Both the position numbers and the translations under genes were made by a program. 64,000 nucleotides of DNA from Gammaproteobacteria bacterium (lineage in GTDB: Bacteria > Pseudomonadota > Gammaproteobacteria > Pseudomonadales > Azotimanducaceae), in the NCBI GenBank assembly GCA_021773565.1, contig JAJFJZ010000008.1, forward strand, positions 310,001-374,000. The letters run 5' to 3'. This document shows positions 45,285 to 52,499 of this stretch, one piece after another. How positions within the stretch are numbered: position 1 is the stretch's first letter; each line of letters starts with the position of its first letter. The notes under the pieces are model-generated. The model saw only the letters and a program-made list of their open reading frames with translations. It searched no databases and was not told where the DNA came from.

Positions 45285-46304
45285 TTAATAAACAGCCCTG
45301 AGCGTGTCCTGTAGATAGTTATCCAGCGTATTCAGGTAGGCGTTTTTTTGCGCGTCGTCTACCCAGGCAATTTCAAATGCATTGCGACAAAGCTGTGTTA
45401 TTTCTTCCTTGCTAAATGCGCCTTCTTTTTGCAGGGCGAGAAAATTATCGTTCAGGTAGGCTCGGAAATAGGAAGGGTCGTCTGAATTCACAGTAGCCTT
45501 TATGCCCAGTTGCAGCATTTCGTGGATTTCACTGGCGGTCAGGGATTGCACTACAAATTGGTTTGATACCGGGCAAATAGTTAAACCCAGACCCCGTTTG
45601 ACTATTTCATCGCACAGTGTGGAGTCTTCGAGCGCGTTAATACCATGGTCGATGCGATCCACCTGAATGTCATTCACGCATTGCCAAAGATGCCCAACGA
45701 TGTCCTTCTGGTTTACATCACAATGCATGGTAAGTTTTAGTCCGTGTTCCCGTGCCTTAAGAAATACCGGGGCGAATTTTTCAGGAGGATTGTCTTTTTC
45801 ATCTGAATCAAGCCCAACCCCAACAATTTTATTGATGTGGGGTAAACACATTTCAAAGTGTGCCTCGGCCGACTCAAGGCTTTCGTCCCGCAAAAAACAC
45901 ATAATCAGTTGGGACTTGATGCCCAGATTCTGTTCGGCGTCAACCTGTGCGCGATAAATGCCATTTATAATGGTTGAAAATTGTACGCCCCTGCAGGTAT
46001 GTGCCTGGGGATCAAAAAAAGGCTCTGCATAAACAATATTGTCCTGTACTGCTCTCTGGAAATATTTGTAGGCCAGTTCGTAAAAATCCTGCTCAGTAAC
46101 AAGAACTGACATCGCAGCGTAATAGATATTTAAAAATGATGGCAGGTCATGAAAGTCGTAAGCCGCGACTATTTCGCTCGGTGAAGCATATTCAAGCTTC
46201 AGACCGTTGCGTTGTGCCAGCTCAAATATGTGTTCCGGCTCCAGTGTTCCTTCCAGATGCACATGAAGTTCCGCTTTTGGCATGCCTTCGATAAAGGATT
46301 GCAC
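45285..46304 (-). CDS. Adenine/adenosine deaminase family protein, probably adenine deaminase
   Basis: 339 residues from a GTG at 46304, chosen because GGGGGAG lies six bases upstream and because a terminator of the preceding gene occupies the 5' part of the longer frame. Zinc TIM-barrel deaminase: AELHVHLEGTLEPE (metal His pair), MHCDVNQ, catalytic Glu/His region VDRIDHG, and NSDDPSYF. VYAEPFFDPQAHT is the mark of the bacterial group shown to act on adenine rather than adenosine, though specificity is not certain. Purine salvage. Convergent with ileS. Confidence 0.88.
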   Translation of the reverse strand: MQSFIEGMPKAELHVHLEGTLEPEHIFELAQRNGLKLEYASPSEIVAAYDFHDLPSFLNIYYAAMSVLVTEQDFYELAYKYFQRAVQDNIVYAEPFFDPQAHTCRGVQFSTIINGIYRAQVDAEQNLGIKSQLIMCFLRDESLESAEAHFEMCLPHINKIVGVGLDSDEKDNPPEKFAPVFLKAREHGLKLTMHCDVNQKDIVGHLWQCVNDIQVDRIDHGINALEDSTLCDEIVKRGLGLTICPVSNQFVVQSLTASEIHEMLQLGIKATVNSDDPSYFRAYLNDNFLALQKEGAFSKEEITQLCRNAFEIAWVDDAQKNAYLNTLDNYLQDTLRAVY

Positions 46305-46374
46305 TACATACTCCCCCGGTTTGCCGGATTTTTGTTCTGATTTGAGTATCTTTGAAAGTTTGGGAGAGTGCACG

Positions 46375-46420
46375 AAAAAAAATGCAGACACCTGAAAATG
46401 GGGATTCCGGTGCCTGCATT
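46375..46420 (-). terminator. Rho-independent terminator downstream of the small exported protein gene
   Basis: On the minus strand AATGCAGGCACC (46409-46420) pairs with GGTGTCTGCATT (46381-46392) with one G.T pair, 16-nt loop, then T8 overlapping the stem base. Its location supports the GTG start of the deaminase at 46304. Confidence 0.8.
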
Positions 46421-46485
46421 AATGGAGAACGCGGCAGGCTGGGATATGCCTGCGTATTCCGCTATGTTCCAGCGATTAACCTGGG

Positions 46486-46812
46486 TTAGTTAACCGCAAT
46501 TGATGCGGGGAGCGACTCCTGGTCAAACTCTACCGAGACAATTTCACCTGTGGGTTTGGCGCGACATGCCACTTTTACACTCTGCACCGGGTGGTTTTCA
46601 TCAAAGACACTGATTTTGAAATTGATGTCCTGGAAACGGCCTCTGGATTTGATTTTTTTGATGTTGTAGCGTGCTTCCACCTCACTGATACCCAGACGAT
46701 CGCCGATCGCGTTCTCACAGGCATTAATAGAGTTGGTGTAGTTTCCGGCGTTTACCGCAAGGGTTCCGGCGAACATTGCAGCAGCAGCGATTAGCAGTTT
46801 TTGGGGTCTCAT
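46486..46812 (-). CDS. Small exported protein of unknown function
   Basis: 108 residues. Signal peptide with cleavage probably after VNA (MRPQKLLIAAAAMFAG...). Mature ~86 residues contain two cysteines (NACEN, VACRA), enough for one disulfide, and beta-rich stretches such as RFQDINFKISVFDE and QSVKVACRAKPTGEIVSVEF. I do not recognise the family. It has its own terminator and a 21-bp palindrome 30 bp upstream of the start, so it is a single-gene unit facing away from the LysR gene. Confidence 0.7.
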   Translation of the reverse strand: MRPQKLLIAAAAMFAGTLAVNAGNYTNSINACENAIGDRLGISEVEARYNIKKIKSRGRFQDINFKISVFDENHPVQSVKVACRAKPTGEIVSVEFDQESLPASIAVN

Positions 46813-46841
46813 TGTGCTTTCCTCATTTGGGGCTTGTATTA

Positions 46842-46862
46842 AGTGTTACTATTAGTAACACT
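46842..46862. promoter_or_regulatory. Operator-like palindrome AGTGTTACT-ATT-AGTAACACT
   Basis: Perfect 9-bp arms with a 3-bp centre, between the divergent small exported protein gene (start 46812) and the LysR gene (start 46961). It is much nearer the former and probably overlaps its promoter. The dyad form suits a TetR- or GntR-like dimer as well as LysR. Confidence 0.6.
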
Positions 46863-46960
46863 GGCTATATATTTGAGCAATGCCCAGATCTGCAACACAG
46901 TGTCGCGAATACGCACCGCAGCCGCTGGGCCTTTAAATTAGGGCTCTGGAGGGTAATTTT

Positions 46961-47890
46961 GTGGCACAGATAAGTTGGGACGGACTGAAAATTATGCGTG
47001 CGGTAGCCTCCGGAGGGTCTGTCCGGGCGGCGGCAGAACTTCTGAACCTGCACCATTCAACTGTTATTCGCAGGGTCGAACAGTTGGAAAAGGAACTGGG
47101 AACCCTGGTCTTTACGCGTACACCACGGGGATTGGAACTTACGCTTGAGGGTTCAATGGTACTCGAGCATGCCGAGCGTGTTCAGCAAGAAATGGACAAC
47201 CTGGAATTAAGGGTGCAGGGCAGCGATCAGAAGTTTGCGGGTAAAGTGCGCATAACTATGCCCGACATTCTGGCGGTGGGTTTTGTTATGCAGGACTTTG
47301 CGAAATTTACCAGCCTGTACCCCGACATTGAGCTGGTCTTCATTCCTTCCCACGTTAATCTGAACATAGCGGCGCGCGAAGCGGACATTGCGATTCGGGT
47401 TACCACTAAGCCCCCAGAGGATTTGATCGGCAAGCTGGTGGGCAAATTTACACTCGGTGTGTACGTTCACGAGGATTATCTAAAACTGCATGACCCGGTA
47501 AAAAACCCTGAAGCATGTCACTGGATTGGTTGGGGAGATTCTGTTGGACACAATGGTTTGGTTAAACAGCAGCTTTTTCCCAATGTACCCATGCGGACCA
47601 GTTGTGACAGCGTTTTATTACAATTGTCGGCGGTAAAGTCGGGGGTAGGTATGGCACTCTTACCGTGCGGGATCGCCGATCGGGAGCCGGGCCTGGTGCG
47701 AATATCGGATGAACTCAACCAGGCAGATTCTGAAATCTGGATATTAACGCACCCGGATTTACGTTTTACAGCGCGCATAAAGGTTCTTATGGATTTTCTG
47801 TCAGATTCATTCCATAGAAATGCACATATGTTGCGCGGTGTGGAGACAACAAGAATACCTGCCGCCGCCGGATCCTGGTTGGGTATTTGA
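46961..47890 (+). CDS. LysR-family transcriptional regulator
   Basis: 309 residues from a GTG with GGAGGG upstream. N-terminal winged helix DGLKIMRAVASGGSVRAAAELLNLHHSTVIRRVEQLEKELG (the standard LysR helix-turn-helix, two adjoining pieces), then a periplasmic-binding-like effector domain beginning VRITMPDILA. Effector unknown. Divergent from a small exported protein; the next gene downstream is the TetR/nitrile hydratase operon on the same strand, 85 nt away, so LysR could also govern nitrile use. Confidence 0.93.
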   Translation: MAQISWDGLKIMRAVASGGSVRAAAELLNLHHSTVIRRVEQLEKELGTLVFTRTPRGLELTLEGSMVLEHAERVQQEMDNLELRVQGSDQKFAGKVRITMPDILAVGFVMQDFAKFTSLYPDIELVFIPSHVNLNIAAREADIAIRVTTKPPEDLIGKLVGKFTLGVYVHEDYLKLHDPVKNPEACHWIGWGDSVGHNGLVKQQLFPNVPMRTSCDSVLLQLSAVKSGVGMALLPCGIADREPGLVRISDELNQADSEIWILTHPDLRFTARIKVLMDFLSDSFHRNAHMLRGVETTRIPAAAGSWLGI

Positions 47891-47975
47891 TGTGGTGGTT
47901 GCGTGCTAAAAAAATACTGGAGTCAAACTGACTGATCGGTATACTTGCCATGTCTTAATCATGGTGGGTATCTGT

Positions 47976-48566
47976 ATGGCACGTCATGAAGCGCCTGAAG
48001 TACGTCGGGCTCAAATTCTGGCTGCTGCATTGGAGTGTTTCTCCCGGACAGGATTCCATGGAGCTTCCATGGAGAAGATTGCAAAAACCGCTGGTTTATC
48101 CAAAGGTGCCCTGTATTGGCACTTTAAAAACAAAAATGACCTGTTTCTTGGTCTGTTTGATTTATTTATAAGCGAAAACTTTGACGCCTGGGCGAAGATA
48201 GAAAGAACGGATGTCCTGTCCATTCTGAACCAGCAGGGCGAACTGGTACTTAACCGCTTGCTTGAGTCCCGCGCGCTACTTGATGTATGGCTGGAATTTT
48301 TGAGCCACCGCGAAGCCAGTGAAAAAATGTCCATGGCCTACGCCTCATCTCGCGAAATGATTGCACATCTTTTATTCGAGGGAATGCAAAAAGGCGAAAT
48401 CAGGACAGTGAACGCGATAGCATTTTCCGGAATGTTTACCGCCATGCTCGAGGGGCTTCTGGTTCAGGCTCTGCTGGATTCCGAGTTTGATCCACGCCCG
48501 GCATGGGCAGAGGGTTTTGGTATCCTGGCGCGTGGTTTACTCCCGGACTATTCGGGAGCGGGTTAA
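47976..48566 (+). CDS. TetR/AcrR-family transcriptional regulator
   Basis: 196 residues from the ATG at 47976. N-terminal TetR helix-turn-helix: RRAQILAAALECFSRTGFHG, ASMEKIAKTAGLSKGALYWHFKNKNDLF. The helical C-terminal half would bind a ligand. The stop codon overlaps the start of the nitrile hydratase beta gene (TAATG), so regulator and enzyme are translated from one message, which points to autoregulation by the substrate or product. A weak candidate operator with centre ACTGATCGGT lies at about 47928-47937 upstream. Confidence 0.93.
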   Translation: MARHEAPEVRRAQILAAALECFSRTGFHGASMEKIAKTAGLSKGALYWHFKNKNDLFLGLFDLFISENFDAWAKIERTDVLSILNQQGELVLNRLLESRALLDVWLEFLSHREASEKMSMAYASSREMIAHLLFEGMQKGEIRTVNAIAFSGMFTAMLEGLLVQALLDSEFDPRPAWAEGFGILARGLLPDYSGAG

Positions 48567-49258
48567 TGGATGGAATTCATGATTTTGGCGGAGCATCCGG
48601 TTATGGCCCCGTGGTCAGGGAAAGCCACGAACCTGCCTTCCATGAACGTTGGGAGGCTGGCGTTTTTACCATGGTCAATGCGCTAATGGCTGCGGATATT
48701 TGCCATAACGTTGACCAGTTTCGACATGCAGTAGAACGCATAAACAGCCAGGCCTATCTGGAGCATGGCTACTACGGGCGCTGGCTGGGTGGACTGGAAA
48801 ACCTTTTGATTGAGGCAGCTATCCTGAGCCAGAAAGACATCGAAGAAAAAGTATCATCATTGGGTGGTAACAATGTTGCGCTGATAGCTGCCCAACCGGC
48901 TGCTTCGCCTGATGTTTTTTCTGACGCAGTGTTGCGGGCATCTGGTCCTGGAGCATTTCGAAAGATAGTAAGCTCGGCTTCTTTCCGATCGGGGGACTGG
49001 GTTAAAACGCTGGATGGGATAGTGCCGGGTCATACGCGCCTTCCGGCATACGCACGTGGAAAAAAGGGGCAGATTGTTGAATCGCACGCCGCCTGGGTGT
49101 ACCCGGACAGTAATGCCCACGGCTTGGGAGAACAGCCCCAACATTTATATACGGTTGCCTTTTCCGGTGCACAACTTTGGGGGGATGAAGCAGAGCCAGA
49201 TACCTTCACCCACCTTGATCTATTTGAACCCTACCTGGTGGCGTTTAGCGATGAGTGA
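48566..49258 (+). CDS. nthB: Nitrile hydratase beta subunit
   Basis: 230 residues from the ATG at 48566; the earlier in-frame start lies within the TetR gene. Pairs with the alpha subunit to hydrate nitriles to amides. Family hallmarks: MDGIHDFGGASGYGPV at the N-terminus (usual form MDGIHDLGGxxGFGPV), FHERWEAGVFTMV, and the C-terminal SH3-like barrel with FRSGDWVKTLDGIVPGHTRLPAY and HLYTVAFSGAQLWGDEAE. The beta-alpha-activator order is the usual order for cobalt-type enzymes. Confidence 0.95.
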   Translation: MDGIHDFGGASGYGPVVRESHEPAFHERWEAGVFTMVNALMAADICHNVDQFRHAVERINSQAYLEHGYYGRWLGGLENLLIEAAILSQKDIEEKVSSLGGNNVALIAAQPAASPDVFSDAVLRASGPGAFRKIVSSASFRSGDWVKTLDGIVPGHTRLPAYARGKKGQIVESHAAWVYPDSNAHGLGEQPQHLYTVAFSGAQLWGDEAEPDTFTHLDLFEPYLVAFSDE

Positions 49259-49263
49259 ATATC

Positions 49264-49839
49264 ATGAGTGAAACCACAGAGCAGGCGATTCGCGCTGAAG
49301 CAATAGAGTTATTGTTGCGAGAAAAAGGCCTGGTTAGCGAAGCCCAGATTGATGGAATTATTCAACAGTATAACGCGCGTACGGGCCCCCTCAATGGCGC
49401 TTATCTGGTCGCACGAGCATGGGCGGATGCAGCTTTCAAAGCCGCACTTCTGCAAGACGGTACCCGCGCGATGGAGCCTTTTAATTTTTCCGGCGGTGAA
49501 GTGCAAAAACTGGTTGTGAAGGAAAACACCCCACAAACGCATAACCTTGTTGTGTGTACTTTATGTTCCTGTTATCCCTGGGCAGTTCTGGGCTTACCGC
49601 CGCGCTGGTACAAGGACCCCGCCTACCGCTCAAGAGTGGTAAAAGAGCCTCGCAAAGTGTTGGGCGAATTTGGCGTCAATCTGCCCGATTCAAGCCTGGT
49701 CAAGGTCTGGGATTCAAGTGCAGAAATTCGCTACATGGTGTTACCGCAGAGGCCCAGTGGTAGCGAAGGCATGAGTGAGGCTGAACTTGCAGAGCTGGTT
49801 ACCAGAGACAGTATGATTGGTGTGGAGTTGCTTGATTGA
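49264..49839 (+). CDS. nthA: Nitrile hydratase alpha subunit, cobalt type
   Basis: 191 residues from the ATG at 49264 (an in-frame GTG at 49255 would overlap the beta gene). Carries the metal site VCTLCSCYPW with Cys98, Cys101, Ser102 and Cys103; two of these cysteines become sulfenic/sulfinic in the mature enzyme. Thr in VCTLCSC marks cobalt rather than iron enzymes (VCSLCSC). Then PPRWYKDPAYRSRVVKEPRKVL and a C-terminal VWDSSAEIRYMVLPQRPSG, all family features. Catalyses R-CN + H2O to R-CONH2. Cytoplasmic heterodimer/tetramer. Confidence 0.96.
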   Translation: MSETTEQAIRAEAIELLLREKGLVSEAQIDGIIQQYNARTGPLNGAYLVARAWADAAFKAALLQDGTRAMEPFNFSGGEVQKLVVKENTPQTHNLVVCTLCSCYPWAVLGLPPRWYKDPAYRSRVVKEPRKVLGEFGVNLPDSSLVKVWDSSAEIRYMVLPQRPSGSEGMSEAELAELVTRDSMIGVELLD

Positions 49840-50189
49840 TGCGTGAAACAGAATATGGCTTGCAGGGTCGGCTTGCACCACCCCTGGCCAATGGCGAACT
49901 GGTATTTGAAGCGCCCTGGCAGGGAAGGGTATTTGGTATGGCGCGCAGCCTGTGCGAATCCGGGCTTTATAGTTGGGATGAATTTCGGCAGCGGCTTATA
50001 AAATCAATCGCCCTGTGGGAATTGGCCAATCCCGATGCGCAGGACAGTTATGAATATTATGACCTGTTTTTAACGGCCTTTGAGAACCTTCTCGCAGACA
50101 AAGATCTGTTGGGTGGAGCAGTGCTCTCTGGTCTGATAGCCGAGTTAACTACCCGCCCGCATGGACATGACCACGAACACGAACACTAG
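49839..50189 (+). CDS. Nitrile hydratase activator / cobalt-insertion accessory protein
   Basis: 116 residues from the ATG overlapping the alpha-subunit stop. Resembles the small activator (P14K/NhlE type) needed to load cobalt into the alpha subunit: LAPPLANGELVFEAPWQGR, FGMARSLCESGLYSWDEFRQ, YYDLFLTAFENLL. The C-terminus HGHDHEHEH is His-rich and could hold cobalt for transfer. Last 4 nt overlap the convergent peptidase gene. No nitrile-linked amidase or cobalt transporter follows. Confidence 0.88.
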   Translation: MRETEYGLQGRLAPPLANGELVFEAPWQGRVFGMARSLCESGLYSWDEFRQRLIKSIALWELANPDAQDSYEYYDLFLTAFENLLADKDLLGGAVLSGLIAELTTRPHGHDHEHEH

Positions 50190-51559
50190 TCGGCGTCGCC
50201 GTACCGGTCTCGCAAACGATACATTAACAGTGCTGCGCGTTTGGCCTGTGACTGTAGTTGAGGCAGGTCTGCTGCCTCCTTTACCGTATGTGCGCCGGTG
50301 CCCATCATACCCATCCCGTCAAGGGCCATTTCTACCAGCCCTGCGGTAAAGGACACATCAGCAGCACCGGCTCTCGCCGGATCCACGGCTTTAACCTCAC
50401 CCTGACCCAGATCGAGACTAATTGTATTGTACAGCCCCAATAATTCCCGATTACCCTTCGTGGGGGCCAGGGGAGGGTATCCTTCGGTAAAATGGATTGT
50501 GGCCGATGTGCCCGGCAGATTGTCCTGTACTATCGCGTGCATTCTTTGTTGTGCAGATTCCAGTTGCTCCATTGAGATCGTCCTCAGGTCCCCACTAACT
50601 ACCGTTGTTTCTGCAACGACGTTTGCTTTACCAAAACTGTTGCCCCTGGATTTATCAGGATGATAGTCGACAGTGGTGCCGCCCAGGATGACCCCTGGAT
50701 TGAAGGTAAGGAATTGCTCGGCATCCATCTGCTGATAAAAACCGGACAGTATGCGTGCGGTTTCATAAATTGATCCGTAGCCAACGCTTTCTGTAAATAC
50801 CTGGGAGCTGTGCGCGGGTTTGCCGGTGACATCAAGCTGCCAACCTGTATATCCACGTCTGGCAATGACTGCCGTTGCCGGATTACCGTCACCATTTTCG
50901 AAGGCCAGGGCAACATCTGCGCGATCAGCCGCCTGGGTGAGCAGGTCCCGACTTATTTCCAGAGGCCGACCGGATGATTCTTCATCGCCAATTAATACCA
51001 CCGTTACGGTAATTTCATCCAGAATGCCAGCAGATTCAAGCGCACGCAGGGCTTCAAGAATGATTACGTCACCGCCTTTCATATCAACAATGCCGGGTCC
51101 GGTGGCGCTTGTTTCAGAGCTGCGCTGGTACTTTTGAAAGGGGCTGTCCTTTTCAAATACGGTATCGAGATGGCCTATCATCAGGAAATGAGTGCCTTTA
51201 TTTCCGTGCTCTGCAATTAAATGTCCGGCGCGATTCCACAGAGCGCCATCCTCCCAACGGGTGTTAAAGCCGAGTGCGCTGAACTCCTGCATAAAAACCT
51301 CGCCTACCTGTTTCACTCCGGCGATGTTTAGTGAGCCGCTATTTATATTTACCGCCTGCTCCAGTAAGGCGTGCGCATTGGCGTAGTTTGCATCGATCGC
51401 ATTTACCATAAGCGTTTCAGTTGCGGACAATTTTTGCGTATCCGCGGTAACTGTTACGGCAAAAGTGACCGATACAAACAAACCGGCAATCAGGCACCGG
51501 GTGATATTTGAAGCGGCCCGTTGGGAACGCTTCGATAAAAAGGAGCAAATTTTGTGCAT
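50186..51559 (-). CDS. Secreted M20-family zinc peptidase (glutamate carboxypeptidase-like)
   Basis: 457 residues with an N-terminal signal segment (~20-40). Zinc-dependent aminoacylase/carboxypeptidase fold: first metal His in MIGHLDTVFE, bridging Asp in GPGIVDMKGG, catalytic Glu pair in LIGDEESSGR, Asp/Glu in ALAFENGDG, a dimerisation domain with GKPAHSS, and the last His in MGTGAHTVKEAADL. Closest in feel to glutamate carboxypeptidase/CPG2. Works in the periplasm; substrate unknown. Convergent with the nitrile hydratase accessory gene; 2 nt after its stop-side neighbour's frame begins the next upstream gene at 51562, so the two may be an operon. Confidence 0.9.
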   Translation of the reverse strand: MHKICSFLSKRSQRAASNITRCLIAGLFVSVTFAVTVTADTQKLSATETLMVNAIDANYANAHALLEQAVNINSGSLNIAGVKQVGEVFMQEFSALGFNTRWEDGALWNRAGHLIAEHGNKGTHFLMIGHLDTVFEKDSPFQKYQRSSETSATGPGIVDMKGGDVIILEALRALESAGILDEITVTVVLIGDEESSGRPLEISRDLLTQAADRADVALAFENGDGNPATAVIARRGYTGWQLDVTGKPAHSSQVFTESVGYGSIYETARILSGFYQQMDAEQFLTFNPGVILGGTTVDYHPDKSRGNSFGKANVVAETTVVSGDLRTISMEQLESAQQRMHAIVQDNLPGTSATIHFTEGYPPLAPTKGNRELLGLYNTISLDLGQGEVKAVDPARAGAADVSFTAGLVEMALDGMGMMGTGAHTVKEAADLPQLQSQAKRAALLMYRLRDRYGDAD

Positions 51560-51561
51560 TT

Positions 51562-52065
51562 TCAGGACTTCTCCAGGTTTTTACCTGTCAGTTTTGGTTT
51601 TTTGATGTTCAGCTTTGTATACAACTTCTCATCGAGGCGAGGTTTGATACCCCATTGAAAGATGATAAAGCTTGCTGCAAGAATTATAACGCCATTCAGT
51701 TCAAATCTGCTGATAAGCAGGACTGGCCAGATAAGTGCAAGAAAGCTGTTCAGAATGGATTCGAAGGCAAATCGAAAAATCAGGCTGACAACCTGTTCGC
51801 TGACAAAATCAGAGAGGCCTTCGGATTCGTTAACGTCGGTGAAAAACATCGAAATTTCAAGGCTTACGAAGGTGATTACGTACCCCAGCCCATAATACCC
51901 GCCGCCTCTGGCCTTCCACAGGCCAAGCAGGAAGGCCCTTACTCGGGGCCCGATGGTGGTGGGGTTGCGTATGCTTTGTTCTGTAGTCAGGTAGGCATTG
52001 GCCGCACGGGTTTTTAATCCGGGCTTTTTGGGCTTATTTATACGCTTTTTCCTGTCCCGGGCCAT
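51562..52065 (-). CDS. Small membrane protein of unknown function
   Basis: 167 residues. A very basic N-terminus (KKRINKPKKPGLKTRAANAY) is followed by two or three hydrophobic segments (about 58-75, 93-118 and 121-140) and a basic C-terminus, so both ends should be cytoplasmic if there are two spans. I do not recognise the family. Only 2 nt separate it from the M20 peptidase gene downstream on the same strand, which suggests co-transcription; no functional link is visible. Confidence 0.6.
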   Translation of the reverse strand: MARDRKKRINKPKKPGLKTRAANAYLTTEQSIRNPTTIGPRVRAFLLGLWKARGGGYYGLGYVITFVSLEISMFFTDVNESEGLSDFVSEQVVSLIFRFAFESILNSFLALIWPVLLISRFELNGVIILAASFIIFQWGIKPRLDEKLYTKLNIKKPKLTGKNLEKS

Positions 52066-52499
52066 GCCGCGCTTTCCCCCTGGTTTCTGCTGTTACGAGA
52101 ACAATACCCGAGGCGCAATAATGCCCTAATCGCTTGATTTTGTAGACCTTTGCGGAGTTGCTTACGAATCAGGGGCAAAAATGCCGTTTTTTATGCCTTT
52201 TTATTGAGGGGTGAGGCTTTGAGCACGTCTAATACGTATCTGGACCTTTGTCTGATGGATAAGGCACTGTAAAAGTGCATGCATCATTCAGGGTTCAAAC
52301 GGTTCGTTGGCTCAGGAAACTGGGTCACTTTTCAAAGCAGGTATTGGGGACAGTACGCTTGGTAAAGAGCGCCGGATTAAATACGTGGGGGAAACCACAC
52401 ATAACTATAACGACACATTCGTAGTACACACTCAAGGCACTTTCGCAACGAAAGGGTTCTCGGATGCTGCATTGTGGGGTTATCAATTTGGAGGGGCCT
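52066..52499. other. 434-nt region upstream of the TonB receptor gene
   Basis: No credible gene. It must hold the promoters of the divergent small membrane protein and of the receptor. A short hairpin GGCA-AAAA-TGCC followed by G and T6 (52174-52191) could be a weak terminator or chance. I could not identify a Fur or other operator with confidence. Confidence 0.45.

Noticed and set aside
45268-45304. 14-bp direct repeat AACAGCCCTGAGCG between ileS and the deaminase
   Set aside because: Two copies 23 bp apart at convergent gene ends; likely a small slippage duplication with no evident function.
52174-52191. Terminator GGCA-AAAA-TGCC with T run
   Set aside because: A 4-bp stem is too weak to call, and no gene clearly ends before it on that strand.
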